Shown: positions 7,105 to 15,396 of the stretch, piece by piece | How positions within the stretch are numbered: the first letter of the stretch is position 1 | Layout of the letters: each line of letters begins with the position of its first letter | Origin: Desulfobulbaceae bacterium UBA2775 | GTDB lineage: Bacteria; Desulfobacterota; Desulfobulbia; Desulfobulbales; Desulfocapsaceae | Length of the DNA: 20,456 nucleotides | Assembly (NCBI GenBank): GCA_002352445.1 | Contig: DEIL01000050.1 | Coordinates: 2,334-22,789, forward strand | Direction of reading: 5' to 3' | The notes under the pieces: model-generated | What the model saw: the letters and a program-made list of their open reading frames with translations, nothing else | Told to the model about the DNA's origin: nothing | The model's database searches: none | Program-made: the position numbers and the translations under genes

Positions 7105-8604
7105 ATGTCCACAGGTATACTTATAAACTCAACAAGCTATGAGGTGCGTCTTGCGCTTGTAGAGGACGGAACCCTGAGTGAGTTTCACATGCAGAAACAC
7201 TCTCAAAAAGGGCTCATGGGTAACATTTACAAGGGCAAGGTGGTTCGTGTTCTCCCCGGCATGCAGGCGGCATTTGTCGATATCGGCCTGGAACGTACCG
7301 GTTTTTTGTATGTCGCTGATGTTTTTGTTCCACCCAGTTCGCACCGTGAAAAATCCTGTATCGCAGATTGTAGCAACTCCCATGTACGGGCCCAGGCACT
7401 CCGAATTGAAAATCTCTTAACAGAAGGCCAAGATATAATTGTCCAGGTTAACAAAGACCCTATCGGCACTAAAGGCGCCAGGCTGACCTGCCACATAACA
7501 CTTCCATGCCGCAATCTTGTCTTTATTCCCCTCACAGATCACATTGGAATTTCCAGAAAGATAGAAGATGAAGAGATCAGGGAAAAGCTAAAAGATCAGA
7601 TTGAAAAAATTCGTCCCCAAGGTGCCGGTTTTATCGTCAGAACAGTTGCAGAGCATGCTACCCTTGAAGAACTTGAAGCAGATATGGAATTTCTTTTGTT
7701 GCTCTGGGATGATATCAGTGACAAGAAGGAGAACATGTCCGCACCCGCTCTTGTTTATGAAGACCTGGATATTATTTTTAGGTCTATCAGGGATTTTTTT
7801 TCAAGGGATGTGGACACCCTTATTATTGATGATCCTGTGGGCCACCAAAAACTCCTTGAATTTGTCAAAACATTTGCACCCCAGCTTCAGAAAAAAATCT
7901 CACTCTACTGCGAAAAAGAGTTACCTCTCTTTGAGGCACACAATATAGAGGCGGATATTGCCAGGGCAACTGAAAAAAAAGTCTGGTTAAGATCGGGCGG
8001 ATATATCATCATTGAAAGTACCGAGGCGTTGTCGGTAATTGATGTAAATACAGGCCGTTTTGTTGGGAAAAATAATCTTAATGACACTATTTTCAAAACG
8101 AACATGGAAGCAGCTGTTGAAATTGCTTATCAACTGAGGCTTCGCAATATCGGTGGAATTATTATCATCGATTTTATTGACATGGAAAATGAAAATCACA
8201 GAGAGGAACTCTTCAATACCTTCAGTGATGCTGTAAAAAAAGATAAAAGCAGAAACAATATTCTTAAACTTTCTGAATTTGGGCTTGTACAGATGACCAG
8301 AAAGAGAAACTCCGAGAACCTGTACCAGCTCATGTGCGAACCGTGCCACTATTGTTCCGGGGAGGGCGTGATTAGGTCCAGGCGAACCATCTGTTATGAT
8401 ATTTTTCGAAAGATCAGCCGAAATGCGGGTAAGGCCAAAGGTTCCACAATTACTCTGAGAGTACACAACAGGATCGCTGACATGCTGAATATCGACGAAG
8501 AGTTTACCATGGGACTCCTGGAGAAAGATACGGGTAAGCGCATCATCATCTCTCCATCCAAAGATCTTCATATTGAAAAATATGAAATATTATGGCAGAG
8601 ATGA
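7105..8604 (+). CDS. rng: ribonuclease G (RNase E/G family)
   Basis: 499 residues, a single-strand endoribonuclease of the RNase E/G family that processes rRNA and degrades mRNA. An S1 RNA-binding domain (about 36-130) starts GNIYKGKVVRVLPGMQAAFVD. The catalytic magnesium ligands are D313 in VIDVNTGRFVG and D356 in IIIDFIDME. The zinc-link cysteines are C414 and C417 in CHYCSGEG, with an additional C411. The length and absence of a long C-terminal scaffold fit RNase G rather than RNase E. The S1 domain carries an insertion of roughly 20-25 residues (about 78-103, including SSHREKSCIADCSN) between two strands. The ATG has no strong ribosome binding site. The M23 peptidase gene follows after 48 nt. 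Confidence 0.95.
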   Translation: MSTGILINSTSYEVRLALVEDGTLSEFHMQKHSQKGLMGNIYKGKVVRVLPGMQAAFVDIGLERTGFLYVADVFVPPSSHREKSCIADCSNSHVRAQALRIENLLTEGQDIIVQVNKDPIGTKGARLTCHITLPCRNLVFIPLTDHIGISRKIEDEEIREKLKDQIEKIRPQGAGFIVRTVAEHATLEELEADMEFLLLLWDDISDKKENMSAPALVYEDLDIIFRSIRDFFSRDVDTLIIDDPVGHQKLLEFVKTFAPQLQKKISLYCEKELPLFEAHNIEADIARATEKKVWLRSGGYIIIESTEALSVIDVNTGRFVGKNNLNDTIFKTNMEAAVEIAYQLRLRNIGGIIIIDFIDMENENHREELFNTFSDAVKKDKSRNNILKLSEFGLVQMTRKRNSENLYQLMCEPCHYCSGEGVIRSRRTICYDIFRKISRNAGKAKGSTITLRVHNRIADMLNIDEEFTMGLLEKDTGKRIIISPSKDLHIEKYEILWQR

Positions 8605-8652
8605 CATCTAATATTAACAATAAATACCGTACTTTAAAGAAATTATAGCGTT

Positions 8653-10029
8653 ATGGCATCCATAAATAGAAATAGACCAACACGGTCGGGGCGATTTCTT
8701 TTAACTATTTTACTGATACTTATCCTCATCACTATCGCTGGAGGATATATACTCTTCTTCGAAAGTGAAAAACCTGATGCCGGTTTCGGATCTACAGGGG
8801 AATATGTTGGCCAGGACAGTATTGTTGAATATCTGGTATCTGATAAAAAAAGCGGCATCAGGTCGATCTCGCTCTATGCTGCCCAGGGAGAAACACAGAA
8901 GGTTTTACACACTGTTACTTTTCCCAGAAGTTCATATAAGGGGCAGGCAGGTCCTTTGGAAGACAATAAATCTCTTCCGTTCAATGGTCTCAAGCATGGG
9001 TTTAAGGATGGCTCATTGACTCTCACACTTGAGGTGACTGATTTCTCTTTTAACGGATGGCTTAAGGGAAATAAAACCGTTGTCGAAAAACATGTCACAA
9101 TAGATACAAAGCCGCCTCGTATTCAAATTATACACGATGAAAAATACATCATACCCGGTGGATCTGGAGTCGCTATTTACCGTCTCTTTGAGAAAGATAG
9201 TCGCCATGGTGTAGCTGTCAATGGTCATTTTAATCCGGGTTTTCTTATCGGTGACGGTAGAGATGACACCTATATCTCTTTTTTCGCCCTCCCCTTTGAC
9301 GCTGATAAAATTGATTCTCTGGCAATTACCGCCGTTGATAGAGCTGGAAACAGTGCCAACGTACCTTTCTCAACGGTTTACAAGGCGGATAAGAAAAAAA
9401 AGGATAGAATTAATGTCAGTAACAGCTTTCTTTCCAAGAAGATCCCCGAATTCCAACAATACTATCCGGCTATGTCCGGAAGCCCTCTCGATAAGTATCT
9501 CTACATAAACAACACTATTCGAAAACAGAATAACCAGGAAATCAGTGCTCTATGTAAGAATCCGTTAGATGAACGGCTATGGCGGGGAAAATTTCTGAGA
9601 ATGGCGGGCAGTTCCCGGGCAGGGTTCGCCGATTATAGAACCTACTTCTATGATGGTAAAGCGGTTGATAATCAGGTTCATCTCGGAATGGATATTGCTT
9701 CAACACGCAGAGCGGAGGTAAAGGCTTCTAATCGTGGAATGGTTATCTTTGCCGATTATCTTGGGATTTATGGTAACATGGTTATGCTCGATCATGGGCA
9801 GGGCGTTTTCAGTCTCTACTCTCATCTCAGCAAAATCAATGTTACCCCTGGGGATAAAGTTGACCAGAAAGCAGTACTTGGGCTGACAGGTACTACCGGA
9901 ATGGCCGGCGGTGATCATCTGCATTTCTCGATGCTGATAAACGGGATATTTGTTATGCCCAAAGAGTGGTGGGATCAACACTGGATAGATGTCACAATAG
10001 AGGAACCGATAACTGATTCCAAATTCTAA
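8653..10029 (+). CDS. membrane-anchored M23 (LytM-type) endopeptidase
   Basis: 458 residues. A basic N-terminus precedes one membrane segment (about 14-36), so the rest should face the periplasm. The middle (about 40-240) is beta-rich and contains a VTDFSFNGWLKG / AVDRAGN pattern typical of Ig-like folds. The C-terminal M23 domain (about 335-440) has the zinc ligands H343 and D347 (HLGMD) and H424 (HLH), with H391 (YSHL) and H422 as the catalytic histidines, so it looks active. Such enzymes cut peptidoglycan cross-links; the Ig-like part may position the enzyme. No gene symbol is justified. It probably shares the rng transcript. Confidence 0.9.
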   Translation: MASINRNRPTRSGRFLLTILLILILITIAGGYILFFESEKPDAGFGSTGEYVGQDSIVEYLVSDKKSGIRSISLYAAQGETQKVLHTVTFPRSSYKGQAGPLEDNKSLPFNGLKHGFKDGSLTLTLEVTDFSFNGWLKGNKTVVEKHVTIDTKPPRIQIIHDEKYIIPGGSGVAIYRLFEKDSRHGVAVNGHFNPGFLIGDGRDDTYISFFALPFDADKIDSLAITAVDRAGNSANVPFSTVYKADKKKKDRINVSNSFLSKKIPEFQQYYPAMSGSPLDKYLYINNTIRKQNNQEISALCKNPLDERLWRGKFLRMAGSSRAGFADYRTYFYDGKAVDNQVHLGMDIASTRRAEVKASNRGMVIFADYLGIYGNMVMLDHGQGVFSLYSHLSKINVTPGDKVDQKAVLGLTGTTGMAGGDHLHFSMLINGIFVMPKEWWDQHWIDVTIEEPITDSKF

Positions 10030-10071
10030 CTCCGGGAAGCGGGGGAAGTGGTTTCATCTTCAGCACCACCT

Positions 10072-10239
10072 TCAATCTTCAAAATCGTAGTCAGGTCCCC
10101 CGCACAACGAGCAGCGCAGTGTCTGGTCTTCTTTGTCAAAAATCCATTCCCACTTCTTCTCTTCTATCATTGGTGATTCTTCAACTCCACAGGTAATGCA
10201 TACCCATTTATCACCCTCTTCGGTTTCAAATAAATGCAT
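10072..10239 (-). CDS. 55-residue acidic two-CxxC protein
   Basis: The frame is open from 10323, but the ATG at 10239 is preferred because AAGGAG lies 9 nt upstream on the minus strand and the conserved-looking part begins there. The 55-residue product has two CxxC pairs, C14-IT-C17 and C43-SL-C46, spaced like a small zinc ribbon or rubredoxin-like knuckle. It is rich in Asp, Glu and Trp and ends GGPDYDFED. Rubredoxin itself (CPxCG...CPxCG) is not a good match because both prolines are absent. Function unknown; metal binding is inferred from the cysteines. It converges on the M23 gene with 42 bp between them and is divergent from lptF. Confidence 0.75.
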   Translation of the reverse strand: MHLFETEEGDKWVCITCGVEESPMIEEKKWEWIFDKEDQTLRCSLCGGPDYDFED

Positions 10240-10518
10240 TGTTATATTCTCCTTATACGAAAGCTGAATGATCATGTGCCATCCCGACACTACATTACTT
10301 TCATCACAGCGAAACAGAGCCATCGCGGTGAAACGTAGAAATTTATTCCAAAGATTCTATTTATTCCTTATCATCACTTATATAGACTTGATACTTGTTT
10401 CAAGAAAGTTTTTTCAGTATTGTTGTCAAATTATGCGTGTCTCAAACCGAATAATTTAGAACTTTTAAAAATGCTTGAATGAGTACCTCCTAAATATCAA
10501 TTCTCATTAACACCACCT

Positions 10519-11946
10519 ATGATAACAGCTTCCAGGGTTCCCCTGCTTTTATACAGTTATCTTGCAACTGAAATGCTCGCGCCTTTTTTTGCAAGTTTTA
10601 TTATAATGAACTGTGTTTTTTTTCTGGTTAAACTTATTCCCTTTCTCAATTTCACTCTTGATTTGAGTATTGGCCTGGCCGATTTCGTACGCCTTTTTGC
10701 ATTTCTTTTTCCCACCATTTTTCTTTATTCAATTCCCATGGCGGCGATGATGGGAATTACCATAGCTTTCGCACGCCTCTCAAGTGATTCGGAAATTCTT
10801 GCCCTTAAGGCCAGTGGAATAAGCATTTTTCAAATTCTGCCTCCGGTTATCATAGTGGCAGCCCTTGTTGCGCTGCTCAGCGGTTACTTTTCAGTTACGC
10901 TGATTCCTTTGAGTGAAATTTCGATGAAACGGCTAGTCTTTCAGTTACTGAATGAAAAAATCAATAAAGGTATCAAAGAACACACCTTCACAGAAGCTCT
11001 CGGGGATGTTGTTGTTTATGTAAATAAAATTGATAGAGCCACTGGTCAATGGAAAGATGTCTGGGTTTCCGATATGCGGGGGGTGGACAATCCTATTATT
11101 ACTATGGCATCTGCGGGGGACATGAAAAGTAACATGGAGAACATGGTGGTATCCATAGAGTTACGAAACGGCAGCCTTCATCGCCCCAGTCTGAATAATG
11201 CCCAGATCGTTCAATTTGATAGATATCTGATCAACATCCCTTTACAACCCCAGAATAGAAAAGCAACTCGTTTGAAAAATAGTGCGCTTACAATGAGTCA
11301 ACTCCTTGAGCAAGCCTCCCAAAAAAAGGGAAATACGGAATCCAGACGAAAACTGCTTATAGAGTACCACAAACGACTGGTGCTTCCCTTTGGCTGTTTA
11401 TTGATAAGTTTTATTGGACTGCCGCTTGGGTTACAGGCCAGACCTGGAAAAAAAGCAATTGGTATACAGGCTGGTATTGCTATCTTTATTCTCTACTATA
11501 TTCTCTTTACAGTTGGTAAAACTTTTGCTGAAGACGATGTACTGCCAATAGCACTTGCGATGTGGGCACCAAACGGATTTTTCTTCTTACTGGCTGTTTT
11601 CTGGATTTTCCGGATCGCAAATGAAAAACCCCTGCTCCCTGTGACTCTGACTTTGTTCTTTAAAGAAAAACTGGGCGGCATAAAACTGGGGTTTTCAAAA
11701 CTGTATAACAGTGCAGTTTATAAGCTAGAAGGAAAAGAACCGACTGCTGAAGCCCCAGATGACGGCCTACATTTCCCGGCAGCTGCAACAGCTATTAGGG
11801 GCAATGTTATCAGCCGCGTGTTTCACTTACCGGAGTGTGAATATTATGACTGTAAAAACTGTACAATTGAATTTAAAAATGTTCAAATTGCATTTGATGT
11901 CGGGTTTGAACCATGCCATTTCTGTAAAAACCTCATTGCTAAATGA
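10519..11946 (+). CDS. LptF/LptG-family permease with Cys-rich C-terminal domain
   Basis: 475 residues. Three N-terminal membrane segments lie in about 15-125. A periplasmic jelly-roll-like domain (about 130-270) includes VVVYVNKIDRATGQWKDVWVSD, and three more membrane helices lie in about 290-380. This is the LptF/LptG architecture of the LptB2FG transporter, which extracts lipopolysaccharide from the inner membrane; I cannot decide between F and G. After about residue 400 comes an extension not usual in the family: an Ala/Asp/Pro linker, then a ~45-residue module GNVISRVFHLPEC...FEPCHFC with H436, C440, C445, C448, C466 and C469, resembling an Ada-type zinc-binding domain. It follows the last helix and should be cytoplasmic. 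The ATG has a weak ribosome binding site. nnr follows 54 nt later. Confidence 0.9.
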   Translation: MITASRVPLLLYSYLATEMLAPFFASFIIMNCVFFLVKLIPFLNFTLDLSIGLADFVRLFAFLFPTIFLYSIPMAAMMGITIAFARLSSDSEILALKASGISIFQILPPVIIVAALVALLSGYFSVTLIPLSEISMKRLVFQLLNEKINKGIKEHTFTEALGDVVVYVNKIDRATGQWKDVWVSDMRGVDNPIITMASAGDMKSNMENMVVSIELRNGSLHRPSLNNAQIVQFDRYLINIPLQPQNRKATRLKNSALTMSQLLEQASQKKGNTESRRKLLIEYHKRLVLPFGCLLISFIGLPLGLQARPGKKAIGIQAGIAIFILYYILFTVGKTFAEDDVLPIALAMWAPNGFFFLLAVFWIFRIANEKPLLPVTLTLFFKEKLGGIKLGFSKLYNSAVYKLEGKEPTAEAPDDGLHFPAAATAIRGNVISRVFHLPECEYYDCKNCTIEFKNVQIAFDVGFEPCHFCKNLIAK

Positions 11947-12000
11947 AGGGCACCACCTTTTTTCCGTTACTTACTGTTCTTCTATAGGATATCTACGCAA

Positions 12001-13605
12001 ATGAAACTGCCTACTTCCCAGGAAATGCAAGGTCTTGATGCGTCGGCAATTAAAGACTTCTGTATCCCTGGCACCGTGTTGATGGAAAATGCCGGACTTG
12101 GTACGGTAAGAATGATTGAGCGCCAGTGCGGGCCCTGCAAAGAAACTTTCTCCCTTATTTTTGTTGGTCCCGGAAATAACGGCGGCGATGGACTAGTTAT
12201 TGGAAGGCACCTTCACCAGCGTGACTGCCAACCGATTTTCTTCTTCCTTGTCAACCCTGATACACTTACAGGTGATGCCGCGATTAATTTCAGAATTGTA
12301 CAGAAGATCAAGTTATCCTTTTATGTAATAGACACTCGGAATCGAGTCGAAACTATCCCAATCCTGTTAAAGGAATTAGAATCAAAAGGGCAGTCCTGTT
12401 ATGCAGTTATTGATGCTATTTTTGGCATAGGTTTAAAACGAAAGGTGGAATCCCATTTTGCCGACACTATCAATCTAATCAACCGAAGGGATTTTGCTCA
12501 CAACGCTCCTGTTATCTCGGTTGATGTCCCTTCAGGTATGGACTCTGATACTGGAAAAGTTCTTGGTGCCGGAGTCAGAGCAAATTTCACCGCTACATAT
12601 TGCTGTGCAAAACCAGGCCATTTTATTCATACTGGTGATTCGTTAACCGGTAAACTTGAAATTATTGATATCGGAATTCCACCGGAAGTAATACAACGAG
12701 CTAACACTAAGACCGAACTGTCCACAGGGAATGGTTTTAGAGGTATTGCAGCCACGCTCAGCCGCCAAAAAACGTCTCATAAGGGAGACCATGGACATCT
12801 GCTTATTCTCGCCGGGTCTCCCGGCAAAACCGGCGCTGCCATTTTAGCTGCCAGGGGTGGGCTGAGAGCCGGTGCCGGACTTGTAAGTCTTCTAACTCCC
12901 CATAATCTCAATTCAATATATGAGATTTCCCTGATCGAGGCAATGACCCTTCCTCTTCCGGTGAGCAGTGATTTCTTTCAATATGATGATATTGATATAA
13001 TTTTGCAAAATTTGTCCGGTAAAGATGCACTGGTGATCGGACCCGGGCTTGGTACGGAGGAAAGCACCAGACAGCTGGTGCTGCATTTATATCGTGAAGC
13101 AAACTGCCCACTTATTCTCGATGCCGATGCCTTAAATATACTTGCTTCATGCTCTGATCAGATAGGTGCACCTGCTGCCCCACGAGTTTTCACACCTCAC
13201 CCGGGCGAACTCGGTAGACTTACAGGTAAATCTTCGGCTGCAATCCAAAATAATCGTTTGGAAGCTGCAAATGCAGCTTGTCAGCTTTTTAAAAATTCAG
13301 ATCATGATATAATAGTAGTACTCAAAGGAGCAGGAACGTTGATTACCACTGGTGATGGATCCACCGTTATCAATACAACTGGTAATCCCGGGATGGCTAC
13401 AGGAGGTATGGGAGATGTTCTCAGTGGCATTATCGGGGCACTAATCTGCCAGGGAATGTCAGTTCACAGTGCAGCGGTTGCAGGTGTTTACTTACATGGC
13501 CAGGCAGGAGACGATCTCTTTCAATCATATGGTACCGGGTATTCAGCAGGAGAACTCGCTGACAGGATACCAGTTTCCCTTAAAGAACTTTTAGCCGGGA
13601 GGTAA
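12001..13605 (+). CDS. nnr: bifunctional NAD(P)HX epimerase / ADP-dependent dehydratase
   Basis: 534 residues, both halves of the NAD(P)HX repair enzyme in one chain. The N-terminal YjeF_N epimerase (about 1-225) has VGPGNNGGDGLVIGRHL (55-71), DAIFGIGLKR and SVDVPSGMDSDTG. The C-terminal ribokinase-like dehydratase (about 240-534) has HKGDHGHLLILAGSPGKTGA (260-279), FTPHPGE (397-403) and NPGMATGGMGDVLSGIIGAL (462-481). It converts both epimers of hydrated NAD(P)H back to usable cofactor. AGGA lies upstream of the ATG. The CBS-domain gene begins 3 nt after its stop and its ribosome binding site lies inside the end of nnr. Confidence 0.95.
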   Translation: MKLPTSQEMQGLDASAIKDFCIPGTVLMENAGLGTVRMIERQCGPCKETFSLIFVGPGNNGGDGLVIGRHLHQRDCQPIFFFLVNPDTLTGDAAINFRIVQKIKLSFYVIDTRNRVETIPILLKELESKGQSCYAVIDAIFGIGLKRKVESHFADTINLINRRDFAHNAPVISVDVPSGMDSDTGKVLGAGVRANFTATYCCAKPGHFIHTGDSLTGKLEIIDIGIPPEVIQRANTKTELSTGNGFRGIAATLSRQKTSHKGDHGHLLILAGSPGKTGAAILAARGGLRAGAGLVSLLTPHNLNSIYEISLIEAMTLPLPVSSDFFQYDDIDIILQNLSGKDALVIGPGLGTEESTRQLVLHLYREANCPLILDADALNILASCSDQIGAPAAPRVFTPHPGELGRLTGKSSAAIQNNRLEAANAACQLFKNSDHDIIVVLKGAGTLITTGDGSTVINTTGNPGMATGGMGDVLSGIIGALICQGMSVHSAAVAGVYLHGQAGDDLFQSYGTGYSAGELADRIPVSLKELLAGR

Positions 13606-13608
13606 ACT

Positions 13609-14082
13609 ATGCTTAAAGGTTCAGATATTATGACACGATCTGTTATAACGGTTACAAAACAGACCTCGGTTAAAGATCTGGCTGCTATTTTAACCAGCCA
13701 TAACATAAGCGGGGCAGTGGTATTAGACAGTAACAACAAGGTGATTGGTGTTGTCACCGGGAGTGATCTGATATTTCAGAACAAAAAACTGCACATTCCG
13801 TCCGTTGTTGCTATTCTTGACTCCTATTTCTTCCTTGAAAGTCCAGAGAAAATGGGGTTGGAGATGCAAAAAATGGCCGGTGCCACTGTTGGCGACATCT
13901 TTTCAAGAGATGCAATAACCGTCCAGGAAGATACAACAATTGCTGAAATAGCAACAATAATGTCAGAGAAGCATATCCACACCCTGCCGGTGTTAAAAGA
14001 TGATACTCTGGTAGGAGTAATAGGTAAAAAGGACATCATCAAAACAATAGCAACAGAGCCCGGGAGCGGGTCTACCACCTGA
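13609..14082 (+). CDS. stand-alone CBS-pair protein
   Basis: 157 residues made of two CBS domains: about 1-60 (MTRSVITVTKQTSVKDLAAI) and about 92-150 (FSRDAITVQEDTTIAEIATI ... HIHTLPVLKDDTLVGVIGKKDII). A ~30-residue linker rich in hydrophobic residues joins them. CBS pairs bind adenine nucleotides or related ligands as a regulatory module. No catalytic domain is attached, so the target is unknown. GGGAGG lies inside the end of nnr, 7 nt before the ATG, implying translation coupled to nnr. Its end overlaps the end of the convergent ung gene by 11 nt. Confidence 0.92.
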   Translation: MLKGSDIMTRSVITVTKQTSVKDLAAILTSHNISGAVVLDSNNKVIGVVTGSDLIFQNKKLHIPSVVAILDSYFFLESPEKMGLEMQKMAGATVGDIFSRDAITVQEDTTIAEIATIMSEKHIHTLPVLKDDTLVGVIGKKDIIKTIATEPGSGSTT

Positions 14083-14764
14083 TTGGTTTCTGCCCGGTTT
14101 TTTCCAGGTAGTTATTACACTTAACAAATACACCGGATCCAAGAAACCCCCTGTGAGCGGAGAGTGGAGAGGGATGGCTTGTTGCCAGCACAAGATGTTT
14201 TCCCTGGTCAATAAGTGACTCTTTCTTTTGCGCAAAGGCTCCCCATAACATGAATACCACATGTTTTTTTTTCAAAGAGATAGTTTCAATTATGCTGTCA
14301 GTAAGCTTGTTCCAGCCAAGAGTTGCATGAGAATTCGGACGTTTGGCAATCACCGTTAAACTGGCGTTGATCATAAGTACACCCTGTACAGCCCATCGGG
14401 TGAGATCACTTTCTTCGCTGACATTCTCACCGCCGTAGAGAGACCTGTTTACTTCCTGCAGTATGTTTCTGAGTGATGGCGGTATTGGTATCCCCTTTCT
14501 AACTGAAAAACACAACCCATGGGCTTCAGGACCCTTCCCCGGATGTTCATTGAAATAAGGATCCTGTCCGATTATCACAACTTTGGTATTTTCAAGACTA
14601 GTCTGCCTCATTGAAGCAAAAACATTTTCCCGGGCAGGAAAAACCTTCGCGTTCCCGGGAACCAATTCATACGCTTTTCGTACAAGTTCCTTATGATACC
14701 CCTGCTGCATCGCCGGTACATTTTCTTCCCAGAGCTGTGTTCGTGTTTCTCTATCTTCCTGCAC
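14072..14764 (-). CDS. ung: uracil-DNA glycosylase (family 1)
   Basis: 230 residues. It removes uracil from DNA, the first step of base excision repair. GQDPY (66-70) supplies the water-activating D68. LMINASLTV (130-138) includes the uracil-recognising Asn133, and HPSPLSAHRGFLGS (197-210) carries catalytic His197 and the minor-groove Leu loop. The usual GQDPYHGPGQAHG is altered to GQDPYFNEHPGKGPEAHG, an insertion of about five residues in the water-activating loop with Phe at the usual His position. The start is a GTG (an in-frame TAA lies about 42 nt upstream, and no ATG before Met19 is available). A MITE-like element ends about 40 bp before this start. Confidence 0.93.
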   Translation of the reverse strand: MQEDRETRTQLWEENVPAMQQGYHKELVRKAYELVPGNAKVFPARENVFASMRQTSLENTKVVIIGQDPYFNEHPGKGPEAHGLCFSVRKGIPIPPSLRNILQEVNRSLYGGENVSEESDLTRWAVQGVLMINASLTVIAKRPNSHATLGWNKLTDSIIETISLKKKHVVFMLWGAFAQKKESLIDQGKHLVLATSHPSPLSAHRGFLGSGVFVKCNNYLEKTGQKPIRW

Positions 14765-14805
14765 GCTGTCCCCGCTGTCCAGAACTTTCTGTGTGTAATT
14801 CCCTT

Positions 14806-14965
14806 AGGAGGCTGTCCGAGAATAGGAATTTTGTTCAAAGTCGAAGAATTATTGAAAAATAAGCACAGCCATATATGTGATATCGGAGTCTACGCTTACC
14901 TGCGAGCAATATTTTTTGGTAATTCTGAAGAATTTGGGCAAAAGGGCCTTCTCGGACAGCCTCCT
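14806..14965. mobile_element. 160-bp MITE-like element with 17-bp perfect terminal inverted repeats
   Basis: AGGAGGCTGTCCGAGAA (14806-14822) is the exact reverse complement of 14949-14965. The similarity continues inward in imperfect form: TTTTGttCAAA and AGAATTA on the left recur inverted on the right. The element is 160 bp and too short to encode a transposase, so it would need a transposase supplied in trans. The GGCTGTCC ends resemble terminal repeats of some IS families, but I cannot assign one. I found no clear target-site duplication. Confidence 0.75.
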
Positions 14966-15087
14966 GGTTTCTCTACAAATGGCTCGGTACCAATTGTGGA
15001 ATGAAGACTACACTGTTTCATTATTCTCTGCCCCATGGTTTTACAAAAACAGGTTCTCTCATTTTAATTTTAAACAACCTTCCTCGA

Positions 15088-15130
15088 TTTCTTGTTTTTT
15101 ATTACAGAAATTCGGGGGTAAGGTACCAAC
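15088..15130. repeat. dispersed 43-bp repeat, copy 1
   Basis: Starts TTTCTTGTTTTTTAT and ends GGTACCAAC. It differs from copy 2 at six of 43 positions. A short inverted repeat (GGGTC / GACCC, 15133-15151) follows directly. Confidence 0.8.
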
Positions 15131-15270
15131 GCGGGTCAAGCTCCACGACCCAAGGTTATTAGGCAGTTAGACTGTTAGGGGATGTGTAGTTTGTTTTGCC
15201 TGATAGCCTTCAGCCTAAAAGACTAACAGCCTGTTATTTGCTATTAAACCAAGACATTTCGCACTTTAAT

Positions 15271-15313
15271 TTTCTTGTTTTTTATGACAGAGTTTCGGCA
15301 GTAAGGTACTAAC
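15271..15313. repeat. dispersed 43-bp repeat, copy 2
   Basis: Starts TTTCTTGTTTTTTAT and ends GGTACTAAC. It is preceded by GCACTTTAAT, which is shared with copy 3 as GCACTTTAGT. It is followed by a small inverted repeat CCGAC-TG-GTCGG (15314-15325), at the same relative place as the hairpin after copy 1. Confidence 0.8.
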
Positions 15314-15396
15314 CCGACTGGTCGGAAAAATTTCAGTCTCGCTGGATAAGTGCCTTGATGCTGGTATTAGCCAATTGAGTTAAATAGCACTTTAGT

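Noticed and set aside
7987..8571. 194-codon open frame antisense to rng
   Set aside because: It lies wholly inside the well-supported RNase G gene, has no recognisable domain and no ribosome binding site; the rng catalytic motifs are read from the other strand.
10240..10323. N-terminal extension of the small two-CxxC protein to 10323
   Set aside because: The ATG at 10239 has a strong AAGGAG at good distance, and the upstream part has no conserved-looking residues.
14693..15170. Two overlapping plus-strand frames of about 100 codons in the nadD-ung spacer
   Set aside because: They run through ung, the MITE-like inverted repeats and repeat copy 1, with no domain; treated as non-coding.
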